36,165 bases of DNA from contig NZ_JAPZVP010000002.1 in assembly GCF_027622875.1 (NCBI RefSeq), positions 1 to 36,165 on the forward strand, in the 5' to 3' direction. Positions within the stretch are counted from its first letter, which is position 1, and each line of letters opens with the position of its first letter. Origin of the DNA: Glycomyces luteolus (GTDB lineage Bacteria; Actinomycetota; Actinomycetes; Mycobacteriales; Micromonosporaceae). The translations under genes were made by a program, and so were the position numbers. The notes under the pieces were generated by a model. It ran no database searches and had not been told where the DNA came from. It worked only from the letters and a program-made list of their open reading frames with translations. Of the stretch, positions 17,863-25,285 are shown piece by piece.

Positions 17863-19375
17863 GCCCGCCCCCGAAGCCGTACTCGTGCTCGACGAGGTGC
17901 GCAAGACGTTCGGCGCGACGGCGGCGCTCACTTCGGGCGGGATCACCGTGGAGGCCGGGTCGATCCACGCCCTGGTAGGCGAGAACGGGGCCGGCAAGTC
18001 CACCCTGGTCAAGATCGTCGCGGGGGTGCACCGCCGCGACGGCGGCACCTTCCGCTTCCAAGGCCGCGACGTCGACTTCACTTCGACCGCCGACGCGAAG
18101 GCGGCGGGCATCGCCGTGATCTACCAGGAGCCGACCCTGTTCCCGGACCTCTCCGTCGCCGAGAACCTCTTCATGGGACGCCAGCCCCGCAAATCCGCCC
18201 ACCGCATCGACCGCGCCGCCATGTACGAGCACTCGGAACTGCTGTTCCAGCGGCTCGGCGTGCACCTGGACCCGCGCCGCTTCGCCCGCGGCCTGTCGAT
18301 CGCCGACCAGCAGATCATCGAGATCGCCAAGGCCATCTCCCTGGACACGGCCCTGCTCATCATGGACGAGCCGACCGCCGCGCTCTCCGGCGTCGAGGTC
18401 GACCGCCTGTTCGCCGTCGCCCGCGCCCTGCGCGACGAAGGCCGCGCCCTGGTGTTCATCTCGCACCGCTTCGAAGAGATCTTCGCCCTGTGCGACACCG
18501 TCACCGTCATGCGCGACGGCGCGTACGTCGCCACACAGGCCGTCGCCGAGACGAGCAGGGACGAGATCGTCGCTCAGATGGTCGGGCGCGAAGTGGCGGA
18601 ACTGTTCCCGAAGACCCCGGCCCCCATCGGCGACACCGTGCTCCGCGTCGAAGGACTGCACTCCACGGGAAAGTTCCACGACGTGAGCTTCGAGGTCCGC
18701 GCCGGCGAGATCGTCGGCATCGCGGGGCTCGTGGGCGCGGGCCGCAGCGAGATCGCCCGCGCGGTCTTCGGCGTGGACGGGTACGACTCCGGCAGCGTCC
18801 ACCTGCACGGCGAAGCCGTCCCGATGCGCGACCCGCAGGCTTCCATCAAGGCGGGCATGGCCTTCGTCCCCGAAGACCGGCGCCTGCAGGGGCTGGTCAC
18901 CGAGAGTTCGATCGCACGCAACATCGCCTCGGTCCTGCGCCGGGGCCTGGCCCGGGCCGGCTTCCTGTCCCCGCGCTCCGAACTGCGGGCGGCGGACGCC
19001 TGGGCCCAACGCCTGCAGGTGAAGACGCACGCCCTGGACATGCCCGCCACCACCATGAGCGGCGGCAACCAGCAGAAGGTCGTGCTCGCCAAATGGCTCG
19101 CGACCGAACCGTCCCTCCTGATCGTCGACGAGCCCACCCGCGGCATCGACGTCGGCACCAAAGCCGAAGTCCACCGGCTGCTCTCCGACCTCGCCGGCCA
19201 GGGCATGGCCGTCGTCATGATCTCGTCCGAACTCGCCGAGGTCCTCGGCATGGCCGACCGCGTCCTCGTGGTCTGCGAAGGGCGCATCACCGCCGACATC
19301 GACCGCGACCGGGCCACCCCCGAAACCGTGATGCGAGCGGCCACGCAGACCCACCGTCCGGAGGCCGGCGCATGA
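17855..19375 (+). CDS. rhaT: sugar ABC importer ATPase, rhamnose type
   Basis: This 506-residue protein with two fused nucleotide-binding domains energises sugar uptake, like RbsA, MglA and RhaT. The first domain has Walker A GENGAGKST (42-50) and Walker B LIMDEPTAAL. The second has the usual degenerate P-loop GLVGAGRSE, signature MSGGNQQK and Walker B LIVDEPTRGID. Membership in the pentose/deoxyhexose importer family is clear. Rhamnose specificity is inferred from the binding protein at 21393. The start at ATG 17855 has GGAG seven bases upstream. Its stop overlaps the next gene (ATGA), so the four genes form a tight operon. Confidence 0.9.
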   Translation: MSEPAPEAVLVLDEVRKTFGATAALTSGGITVEAGSIHALVGENGAGKSTLVKIVAGVHRRDGGTFRFQGRDVDFTSTADAKAAGIAVIYQEPTLFPDLSVAENLFMGRQPRKSAHRIDRAAMYEHSELLFQRLGVHLDPRRFARGLSIADQQIIEIAKAISLDTALLIMDEPTAALSGVEVDRLFAVARALRDEGRALVFISHRFEEIFALCDTVTVMRDGAYVATQAVAETSRDEIVAQMVGREVAELFPKTPAPIGDTVLRVEGLHSTGKFHDVSFEVRAGEIVGIAGLVGAGRSEIARAVFGVDGYDSGSVHLHGEAVPMRDPQASIKAGMAFVPEDRRLQGLVTESSIARNIASVLRRGLARAGFLSPRSELRAADAWAQRLQVKTHALDMPATTMSGGNQQKVVLAKWLATEPSLLIVDEPTRGIDVGTKAEVHRLLSDLAGQGMAVVMISSELAEVLGMADRVLVVCEGRITADIDRDRATPETVMRAATQTHRPEAGA

Positions 19376-20373
19376 AGCACACCGCAGCCACCCTGCTCCG
19401 CTCCCGTGAGGCCGCCGTCGCCCTGGTGCTCCTCGCTGCAGTGGTCCTGACCGCCTTGAAGTCCGAGAGCTTCGTGTTCAGCGCCGACGGATGGCGCAAC
19501 CTGCTCGTGACCCCGTCGATGCTGGTGATCCTCGCGGTCGGCCAGACCGCGGTCATCATCACCAGGAACGTCGACCTCTCCGTCGGATCGGTCCTCGGAC
19601 TCACCGCGTACATGACCGGCCGGATCTTCATCGAAGCGCCAGGGACTCCGATCGTCGCCGTCGTGGCCGCCGCGATCGGCCTCGGTGCCGTGCTCGGGCT
19701 GGTCAACGGCGTGGTCGTGGCCGTCGCGAAGGTCCCCGCCCTCGTGGTCACCCTCGGCACGCTCTACATCTACCGGGGCGTCTTCCTGACCTGGGCGGGC
19801 TCGGACCGGATCAACGCCTCGGACCTGCCGGACGACTTCCTCGCCTTGGGCAACGCGCAGATCGCCTCCGTCCCGGTCCTGTCGATCGCGGCCCTCGCCG
19901 TCCTCATCGCGGTCGGGTACCACCTCTACTACTCCAGGGGCGGCCGCGAGATGTACGCGATCGGCTCCGACCCGGACGCGGCCCGACTCTACGGACTCCC
20001 GGTGACCCGCCGCGTGATCGGCGCGTTCGTGCTCTCCGGCGCGCTGGCGGGCCTCGCCGGGGTCGTCTACGCCGTCCGCTACGGCACGGTCTCCAGCGGC
20101 GCGGGCCTGGGCATCGAGCTGGAAGCGGTCGGCGCCGCGGTCATCGGCGGCGTCGCGATATTCGGCGGCAGCGGGACCGTGTGGGGTGCCGCGATCGGGG
20201 CGGCGCTGCTGGTCACGATCAACCGCGCCCTGCCCGTCGTGGGCATCTCCGACTTCTGGCAGCGCGCCGTCGTCGGCGGACTGATCCTCGCCGCCATCGT
20301 GCTCGACCGCGTCCTGGCCCTGCGCCGGGAACGACGGCTGGGCATCGAACGTGACACCCGGAGCCTGGCATGA
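19372..20373 (+). CDS. rhaP: sugar ABC importer permease 1, rhamnose type
   Basis: This 333-residue integral membrane protein of the BPD_transp_2 family has about eight to ten hydrophobic segments. It carries the conserved ITRNVDLSVGSVLGL near 61-75 and the loop SDPDAARLYGLPV, which contacts the ATPase. It forms the channel together with the second permease. The start ATG 19372 overlaps the ATPase stop codon by four bases, and its own stop overlaps the next start by four bases. Confidence 0.88.
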   Translation: MKHTAATLLRSREAAVALVLLAAVVLTALKSESFVFSADGWRNLLVTPSMLVILAVGQTAVIITRNVDLSVGSVLGLTAYMTGRIFIEAPGTPIVAVVAAAIGLGAVLGLVNGVVVAVAKVPALVVTLGTLYIYRGVFLTWAGSDRINASDLPDDFLALGNAQIASVPVLSIAALAVLIAVGYHLYYSRGGREMYAIGSDPDAARLYGLPVTRRVIGAFVLSGALAGLAGVVYAVRYGTVSSGAGLGIELEAVGAAVIGGVAIFGGSGTVWGAAIGAALLVTINRALPVVGISDFWQRAVVGGLILAAIVLDRVLALRRERRLGIERDTRSLA

Positions 20374-21380
20374 CCACTCTGCACTTCCGCGTCCACGCCC
20401 GACCCGCCTGGCGCCGCTGGCTCCTCACCCGGGAGACGGCGGTCATCGCGGCCCTCGCGGCCGTCCTCCTCTACGCGAACGCCGCGGTGAGCAACTTCGA
20501 CAGCCCGCTGACCCTGTACTACCTGTTCCTCGACGTCACCCCGCTGCTGCTGATCGCCCTGCCGCTGACGATGGTGATCGTCACCGGCGAGATCGACCTC
20601 TCGGTCGCGAGCGTCGTCGGGCTCTCCAGTGTCCTGGTCGGAGTGCTGTACGCACACGCCGGCATGCCGATGTGGGCCGCGGCGCTCACGGCCGTGGCCG
20701 TCGGCGCGGTCTGCGGTTCGCTGAACGGCTACCTCGTCGCCTACGTGGGGCTGCCGTCGCTGGCGGTCACCATCGGCACCCTCGCGCTGTACCGCGGCAT
20801 CGCCATCGGCCTCCTCGGCACCGAGGCCGTGACCGACTTCCCCGACTCCTGGACCGACTTCGCGAAGATGCGGATCGTCGAAGGCGGCAGCCTGCCGATG
20901 GTGCTCATCCCGTTCGCGGTGCTCGCGGCGGCGGCGGTGTGGCTGCTGCACTGGTCGCCGTTCGGGCGGGGCGTCTACGACATCGGGCTCAACCGCGAGG
21001 CCGCGCACTTCTCCGGCGTCAATGTCGAGCGGACCAAGCTCCTGCTCTTCGTCCTCACCGGAGCGGTCTCCGCGCTCGCCGGCGTCTACTTCACCCTGCG
21101 CTACGGCAGCGCGCGCGGCGACAACGCGTACGGCCTGGAACTCCAGGTCATCGCCGCGGTCCTGCTGGGCGGGGTGTCCATCTTCGGCGGGCGCGGCGCG
21201 CTGCACGGCCCGATCGCCGGGGTGCTGCTGATCGGGGCCGTCGCCAGTGCGATGCGGCTCGAAGGGCAGACCGTGAACGCCATCAACATCGTCATCGGCG
21301 TGCTGCTGGTGGCGTCCGTCGTCGCGACGCCCGTCCTTAACCGGGTCGCCGCCGAACGGGCTGCCCGCAAACAGAAGTGA
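20370..21380 (+). CDS. rhaQ: sugar ABC importer permease 2, rhamnose type
   Basis: This 336-residue multi-pass membrane protein is homologous to the preceding permease. The family signature appears as IVTGEIDLSVASVVGL (residues about 70-85), and the coupling loop region is IGLNREAAHFSGVNV. Two different permeases of this family in one operon are typical of rhamnose-type importers, whereas ribose and xylose systems usually have one. Start and stop are dictated by the four-base overlap upstream and by the binding-protein gene 12 bp downstream. Confidence 0.88.
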   Translation: MTTLHFRVHARPAWRRWLLTRETAVIAALAAVLLYANAAVSNFDSPLTLYYLFLDVTPLLLIALPLTMVIVTGEIDLSVASVVGLSSVLVGVLYAHAGMPMWAAALTAVAVGAVCGSLNGYLVAYVGLPSLAVTIGTLALYRGIAIGLLGTEAVTDFPDSWTDFAKMRIVEGGSLPMVLIPFAVLAAAAVWLLHWSPFGRGVYDIGLNREAAHFSGVNVERTKLLLFVLTGAVSALAGVYFTLRYGSARGDNAYGLELQVIAAVLLGGVSIFGGRGALHGPIAGVLLIGAVASAMRLEGQTVNAINIVIGVLLVASVVATPVLNRVAAERAARKQK

Positions 21381-21392
21381 AGGGAACGAACA

Positions 21393-22400
21393 ATGAGGTT
21401 TGACAAGAAGTCGATCGCCGTGGCGGCGACCCTCGTGGTCAGCCTGGGGCTGTCCGCGTGCGGCGGTGGCGGCGACGGAGGTGACGACGGCGCCGCGTTC
21501 ACGTTCCTGCCCAAGAACCTCGGCAACCCGTACTTCGACACCAGCGAGGTGGGCGCGCAGAGCGCAGCCGATGAACTCGGTGTCACGGTGACGCAGGTCG
21601 GGCCCGACGCGGCGTCTCCGGAGGCGCAGGTGCCGTTCATCAACACGGCGGCGCAGCAGGGCGTGGACGCGCTGATCGTCTCGGCCAACGACCCTACGGC
21701 GATCTGCGGCGCGCTGGAGGAGGCGTCGGGGGCCGGCACGAAGATCGTGACCTTCGATTCCGACACCGACCCGGAATGCCGCGACCTGTACGTGAGCCAA
21801 GCCGATGCCGCCGGCATCGCGAAGGTCCAGATCGAGATGATCGCCGATCAGATCGGCGGCGCGGGCCAGATCGCGATCCTCTCGGCTTCGGCGAACGCCA
21901 CCAACCAGAACGCCTGGATCGAGCTGATGCGGACCGAGCTCGAGTCGAACTACCCGGACATCGAGCTGGTCGACACGGTCTACGGCGATGACGACGACCA
22001 GAAGTCCTTCGACCAGACCGCGGCGCTGCTGCAGTCGTATCCGGAGCTCAAAGGCATCGTCTCGCCGACCACTGTGGGCATCGCGGCCGCGGCCCGGTAC
22101 TTGTCGACCTCCGAGTTCAAGGGCCAGGTGTCGCTCACCGGCCTCGGCACCCCGAACCAGATGCGCGAGTACGTCGCCGACGGCACGGTGGCCGAGTTCG
22201 CGCTCTGGAACCCGGACGACCTGGGCTACCTCGCCGTGCAAGCGGCGGCGGCGCTGGTCAACGGCGACATCGAAGGCGAAGAGGGCGACACGTTCACCAC
22301 GGAGCGCCTGGGCGAGTACACCGTCGGCGCCGACGGTGTCGTGCTGCTCGGCGAGCCGTTCCGGTTCAACGCCGAGAACATCGACGACTTCGACTTCTGA
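21393..22400 (+). CDS. rhaS: rhamnose-type sugar-binding lipoprotein
   Basis: This 335-residue type I periplasmic-binding-fold protein captures sugar outside the membrane. The signal peptide ends in the lipobox LSAC with lipidated C23. Sequence words FLPKNLGNPYFDTSE, TFDSDTDPECRDLYV, SPTTVGIAAAARYLS and LTGLGTPNQMREYV closely match RhaS proteins of rhamnose importers, so L-rhamnose is the likely ligand. AI-2 binding proteins are the nearest alternative. A ribosome binding site (GAAGGGAACGA) precedes ATG 21393, 12 bp after the second permease. No rhamnose catabolic gene is present in the window. Confidence 0.88.
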   Translation: MRFDKKSIAVAATLVVSLGLSACGGGGDGGDDGAAFTFLPKNLGNPYFDTSEVGAQSAADELGVTVTQVGPDAASPEAQVPFINTAAQQGVDALIVSANDPTAICGALEEASGAGTKIVTFDSDTDPECRDLYVSQADAAGIAKVQIEMIADQIGGAGQIAILSASANATNQNAWIELMRTELESNYPDIELVDTVYGDDDDQKSFDQTAALLQSYPELKGIVSPTTVGIAAAARYLSTSEFKGQVSLTGLGTPNQMREYVADGTVAEFALWNPDDLGYLAVQAAAALVNGDIEGEEGDTFTTERLGEYTVGADGVVLLGEPFRFNAENIDDFDF

Positions 22401-22411
22401 GCCGTATGCGC

Positions 22412-22449
22412 GGGAGCGCCGGGCGGACGGCCGCCCGGCGCTCCCTTTT
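22412..22449 (+). terminator. intrinsic terminator of the importer operon
   Basis: A 15-bp perfect stem (22412-22426 with 22431-22445, GGGAGCGCC.../...GGCGCTCCC) has the loop ACGG and is followed by TTTT on the plus strand. It is the most canonical rho-independent terminator in the window. Confidence 0.92.
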
Positions 22450-22466
22450 GCGTGCGCCGCGGGGTG

Positions 22467-24656
22467 CTATGTCGCCGGTGCGACGTCGATGTAATCGATG
22501 TTGGGCAGGCCGCCCGCGGTGGTCGGATCCCATCTGAGGGTGTTGGCGCCTTCGCGCAGTTGGACCGTGACGGTCCGGTCGGTCCAGGTGTTCCACGCGC
22601 CGGTGGACGCGAACGGGGTCGTCTCCACGCGGGTGCCGTTCACGATCAGGTCGCCCGGCCGGTCGGTCGTGCCGCCGTTGGCGTACCTGAGTCTCACCGT
22701 CGCCGTCCCGGCGGCCGAGGCCTGCACGGTGAACTCGGCAAAGGCGCTGTCGGTGTTGTCGCCGTTGCAGAACCCGGTCCCGGAGTAGCCCGAGTGGTTG
22801 GTGTCGATGGTGCCGGTGCAGGTCGCCCCGGAACCCTCGCCCTCATAACGCGTCGCCTGGCCAGGATCGGTACCGCCGCCCTGCCTGACGAGCGAGAACT
22901 GGTCGGCGATGAGGTTGCCGCTCCCGCCGGTCACAGTGACCGCGGCGGTCCCGGCCGGCAGCGCGATGCCGGTCAGCTCGCGCTTGGTCCAGCCGCTCGA
23001 CGAGGGGACGTTGAGGGTGTGCACGGTGCCGTCGGCGCCGGTGACGGTCACCCGGCCGGAGCCCTTGGCGTACAGGCCGAGCGTGTAGGTGCCCGCGGGC
23101 ACCTGCATCTGCTGCCGGACGCCGGACCCGTTGTTCACCTGCAGGGCGAACCGGCTCCCGTTCGCCCCGCCGTTGACGTTGGTCACGCCGCCCGAACCGG
23201 TCCTGGTCCACCCGACCACGTTCGAGACGATGATCCGGTCGGCCTGGATGTCGGGGTTGAGGATGTAGTTGTTGCCGGGCGCGACGCGGAACTCGCCGGT
23301 GGTCGCGTTGAACTGCCACTGGCTCATCGAGTGGAAGCGGATCCCGGTGCCCTCCTTCGTGATCGGGACCCACTGGTTGTAGCCGATCCCGTTCCACGCG
23401 AAGTCGGCCCAGCGGTCGCCCGCGTAGATCACCGTGTCGCGCACGGTCCCCTCGACCGTGATGAAGAACCCGGTCTGGGTCACGTGGCTGTAGTCCATCT
23501 GGGTGCCGGGCATCGTGTAGTAGTCCGTGTAGTCGCCCTGGACCCTGCCCTGGGTGGAGTCGAGGCAGTAGTTGACCGAGGTGTTCCAGCCGTGCAGGTC
23601 CGAGGCGCACATATGGTACGTGCCGTCGAGCTTGAACATCGCGTTCCCCTCGCGCCCGCTTGAGTTGCGGCCGATCTCGACCGCCGGCTCCGCATAGAGC
23701 GAGTCGGACGAGCGGAGCTTGGAGACGAACGCGCGGGAGCGGCCCTCGCGGTTGGAGAAGATCAGGTAGTCCTGCCCGTCCTCGTCGGTGAAGACGGTCT
23801 GGTCGCCGGTGCCCGTCGTCGGCGAGTTCACGACCTGCTTCTGGAAGGCGCCGAAGGTGAACGCGCCGGTGGGGGAGTTGCCCTGGAGGAACAGCACGCC
23901 GTGGTCTTGCGTGGGGTGCCACATCTGCACCGGGAGGACGTACTTGCCGGTGTTCTCGTTGTACGCGACGCCGAGGCGCCCGATCCAGCCCGCGTTGCCC
24001 ATGGTGCCGCCCAGGCTGCCGAGGCTCGTCGAAGTCGTGGCGACCCGGTTCTCGAACTTCCAGTTCACCAGGTCCTGCGAGGAGTAGACCGGGATCGACA
24101 CGAAGCTGACCTGGTTGTCGTACTTCTGCGTCGGGTTGGCCAGGTAGGACTCGGCGCCGCGGTAGTGCACGCCGTACCAGTAGTAGGTGTCGCCGAACTT
24201 GAACACCCCGCCCCCCTGCGAGTAGATGGGGTTGCCGGCGGTGTCCCTCCAGAACGTGTTGTTGGTGATCGTCGCGAACGTCGACTGGAGGACCTCCAGC
24301 TCGGCGGCGGCGGTCTGCAGTTCGGTCTTGGCGTCCGCGACCTCGGACTCGCTCGCCGAACCGTCCTCGACGACATCGGTCGCGGTGGTCAGGGCTTCGG
24401 CGAAGGGCGCCCAGGATTCGGTGGTGTACGCCGTGGGGACACGGGTCCGATAATCGGAGACCAGCGTTTCCAGGCCGTCGGCATTGGTCGCGTCGGCGGG
24501 AGCGGTCTGGAGTTCCGGCAGCGCCTCCCCTGCGGCCGCGCCTTCGTCGACGGCGGCGGACCCGGGGGATGCGGGTCCCGCCAAGGCCAGTGCGAAGAGC
24601 GCCGCGGCGACGAGGGAGCCCCACCGTCGCGACGAACTGCGGGCAATGAGTGCCAT
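22467..24656 (-). CDS. secreted FIVAR-GH43-CBM35 enzyme, exo-beta-1,3-galactanase-like
   Basis: The 729-residue protein has a signal peptide (about 1-34) and a FIVAR-type three-helix module (about 60-122). A five-bladed GH43 domain follows (about 130-440), then a beta-sandwich region (about 455-590) and a C-terminal CBM35-like module (about 600-729). At the point where most GH43 enzymes carry the catalytic base in a DP motif, this one reads YSQGGGVFKFGDTYYWYG with no DP. Loss of that Asp is known for the subfamily of exo-beta-1,3-galactanases that trim arabinogalactan backbones, and the sequence resembles that group. Specificity is inference. The start at ATG 24656 has GAGAGG upstream; GTG 24671 is the alternative. 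It ends convergently with the importer operon. Confidence 0.88.
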   Translation of the reverse strand: MALIARSSSRRWGSLVAAALFALALAGPASPGSAAVDEGAAAGEALPELQTAPADATNADGLETLVSDYRTRVPTAYTTESWAPFAEALTTATDVVEDGSASESEVADAKTELQTAAAELEVLQSTFATITNNTFWRDTAGNPIYSQGGGVFKFGDTYYWYGVHYRGAESYLANPTQKYDNQVSFVSIPVYSSQDLVNWKFENRVATTSTSLGSLGGTMGNAGWIGRLGVAYNENTGKYVLPVQMWHPTQDHGVLFLQGNSPTGAFTFGAFQKQVVNSPTTGTGDQTVFTDEDGQDYLIFSNREGRSRAFVSKLRSSDSLYAEPAVEIGRNSSGREGNAMFKLDGTYHMCASDLHGWNTSVNYCLDSTQGRVQGDYTDYYTMPGTQMDYSHVTQTGFFITVEGTVRDTVIYAGDRWADFAWNGIGYNQWVPITKEGTGIRFHSMSQWQFNATTGEFRVAPGNNYILNPDIQADRIIVSNVVGWTRTGSGGVTNVNGGANGSRFALQVNNGSGVRQQMQVPAGTYTLGLYAKGSGRVTVTGADGTVHTLNVPSSSGWTKRELTGIALPAGTAAVTVTGGSGNLIADQFSLVRQGGGTDPGQATRYEGEGSGATCTGTIDTNHSGYSGTGFCNGDNTDSAFAEFTVQASAAGTATVRLRYANGGTTDRPGDLIVNGTRVETTPFASTGAWNTWTDRTVTVQLREGANTLRWDPTTAGGLPNIDYIDVAPAT

Positions 24657-24898
24657 GGTCGTGCCTCTCACTCGATCTCGCCCGGCAGCAGGACAGGCGG
24701 AGACAGCGCTGTCACCGCCGCCGGTGCATGAACCCGGGCGTCCGCTCGGCGTCCGGGCCCCTTGCGGGGTTCCGGGAACCGGGGGCGCGCCGGTCGTTCA
24801 CGATCGCAGTGCCGGGTGGAATCGTGAGCGGGTCGCGTCGCCGATCGGGGCCGAACGGTTCGGACAGGTTTCCCAACGGCGCGAATGACCTGCAATCG

Positions 24899-24927
24899 AC
24901 CCTACGAGCGCTTGACATGCCTGTCGA
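24899..24927 (-). promoter_or_regulatory. possible promoter for the GH43 gene at 22467
   Basis: On the minus strand TCGACA (24927-24922) and TAGGGT (24904-24899) are 17 bases apart. This would leave a leader of about 240 nt. TTGACA also occurs on the plus strand at 24912-24917, so the two could be overlapping divergent promoters, the second once serving the AraC-type gene. Confidence 0.4.
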
Positions 24928-24979
24928 TGGTCATTTCACTGGTGGACATGGACGAAACCACGGTCGTGGGCGAGCTCGC

Positions 24980-25185
24980 CTCGGCGTCACGCCGCTCCAG
25001 TTCCAGGTGCAGCTGCGCATGAAGCGCGCCCGCGAGCTGCTCGCCGGCACCGACCCGCCGATCGCCGTCATCGCGCGTGAAACCGGCTACGACTATCCGA
25101 TGTACTTCTCCCGCCGGTTCGCCCGCATTCACGGCACGGCCCGTCCGCGTATCGCGCCCTGTTCGGACTCGACGAAAACGTTTAA
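24980..25185 (+). pseudogene. AraC-family regulator, C-terminal DNA-binding fragment
   Basis: The plus strand encodes the last part of an AraC-type double helix-turn-helix: LGVTPLQFQVQLRMKRAREL, IAVIARETGYDYPMYFSRRF and ARIHG. A frame change near 25130-25138 then separates it from its natural ending GPSAYRALFGLDENV, which is intact in the +2 frame and stops at 25185. Everything before LGVTP, meaning the ligand-binding domain and the first helix-turn-helix, is missing. It is thus truncated and frameshifted. It lies between two GH43 genes and was probably their sugar-responsive activator. The rest of 24657-25285 holds only the promoter elements listed. Confidence 0.82.
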
Positions 25186-25209
25186 ACTGAAGGTGCTCAT
25201 ATCTTTATA
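25176..25209 (+). promoter_or_regulatory. operator-like palindrome and possible promoter before the GH43 gene at 25286
   Basis: AAACGTTT (25176-25183) is a perfect palindrome with the central CG of LacI-type sites. It overlaps TTTAAA (25181-25186), which is 17 bases before TTTATA (25204-25209) in a strikingly A+T-rich patch (25195-25225). The palindrome lies in the decayed AraC-type gene's last codons. Confidence 0.45.
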
Positions 25210-25285
25210 TATGTAGATTTATGAACGCTCTTGCGGCGAGTGCGCCCGCCTCGCGCGTCCCTCACCGCACGATCGGGAGTCCCCC

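Noticed and set aside
24650..25216. 188-residue frame starting at 24650 as a complete regulator gene
   Set aside because: Only residues from about 111 onward resemble AraC. The N-terminal part is antisense to or upstream of the GH43 gene with unnatural composition, and the C-terminus is out of frame.
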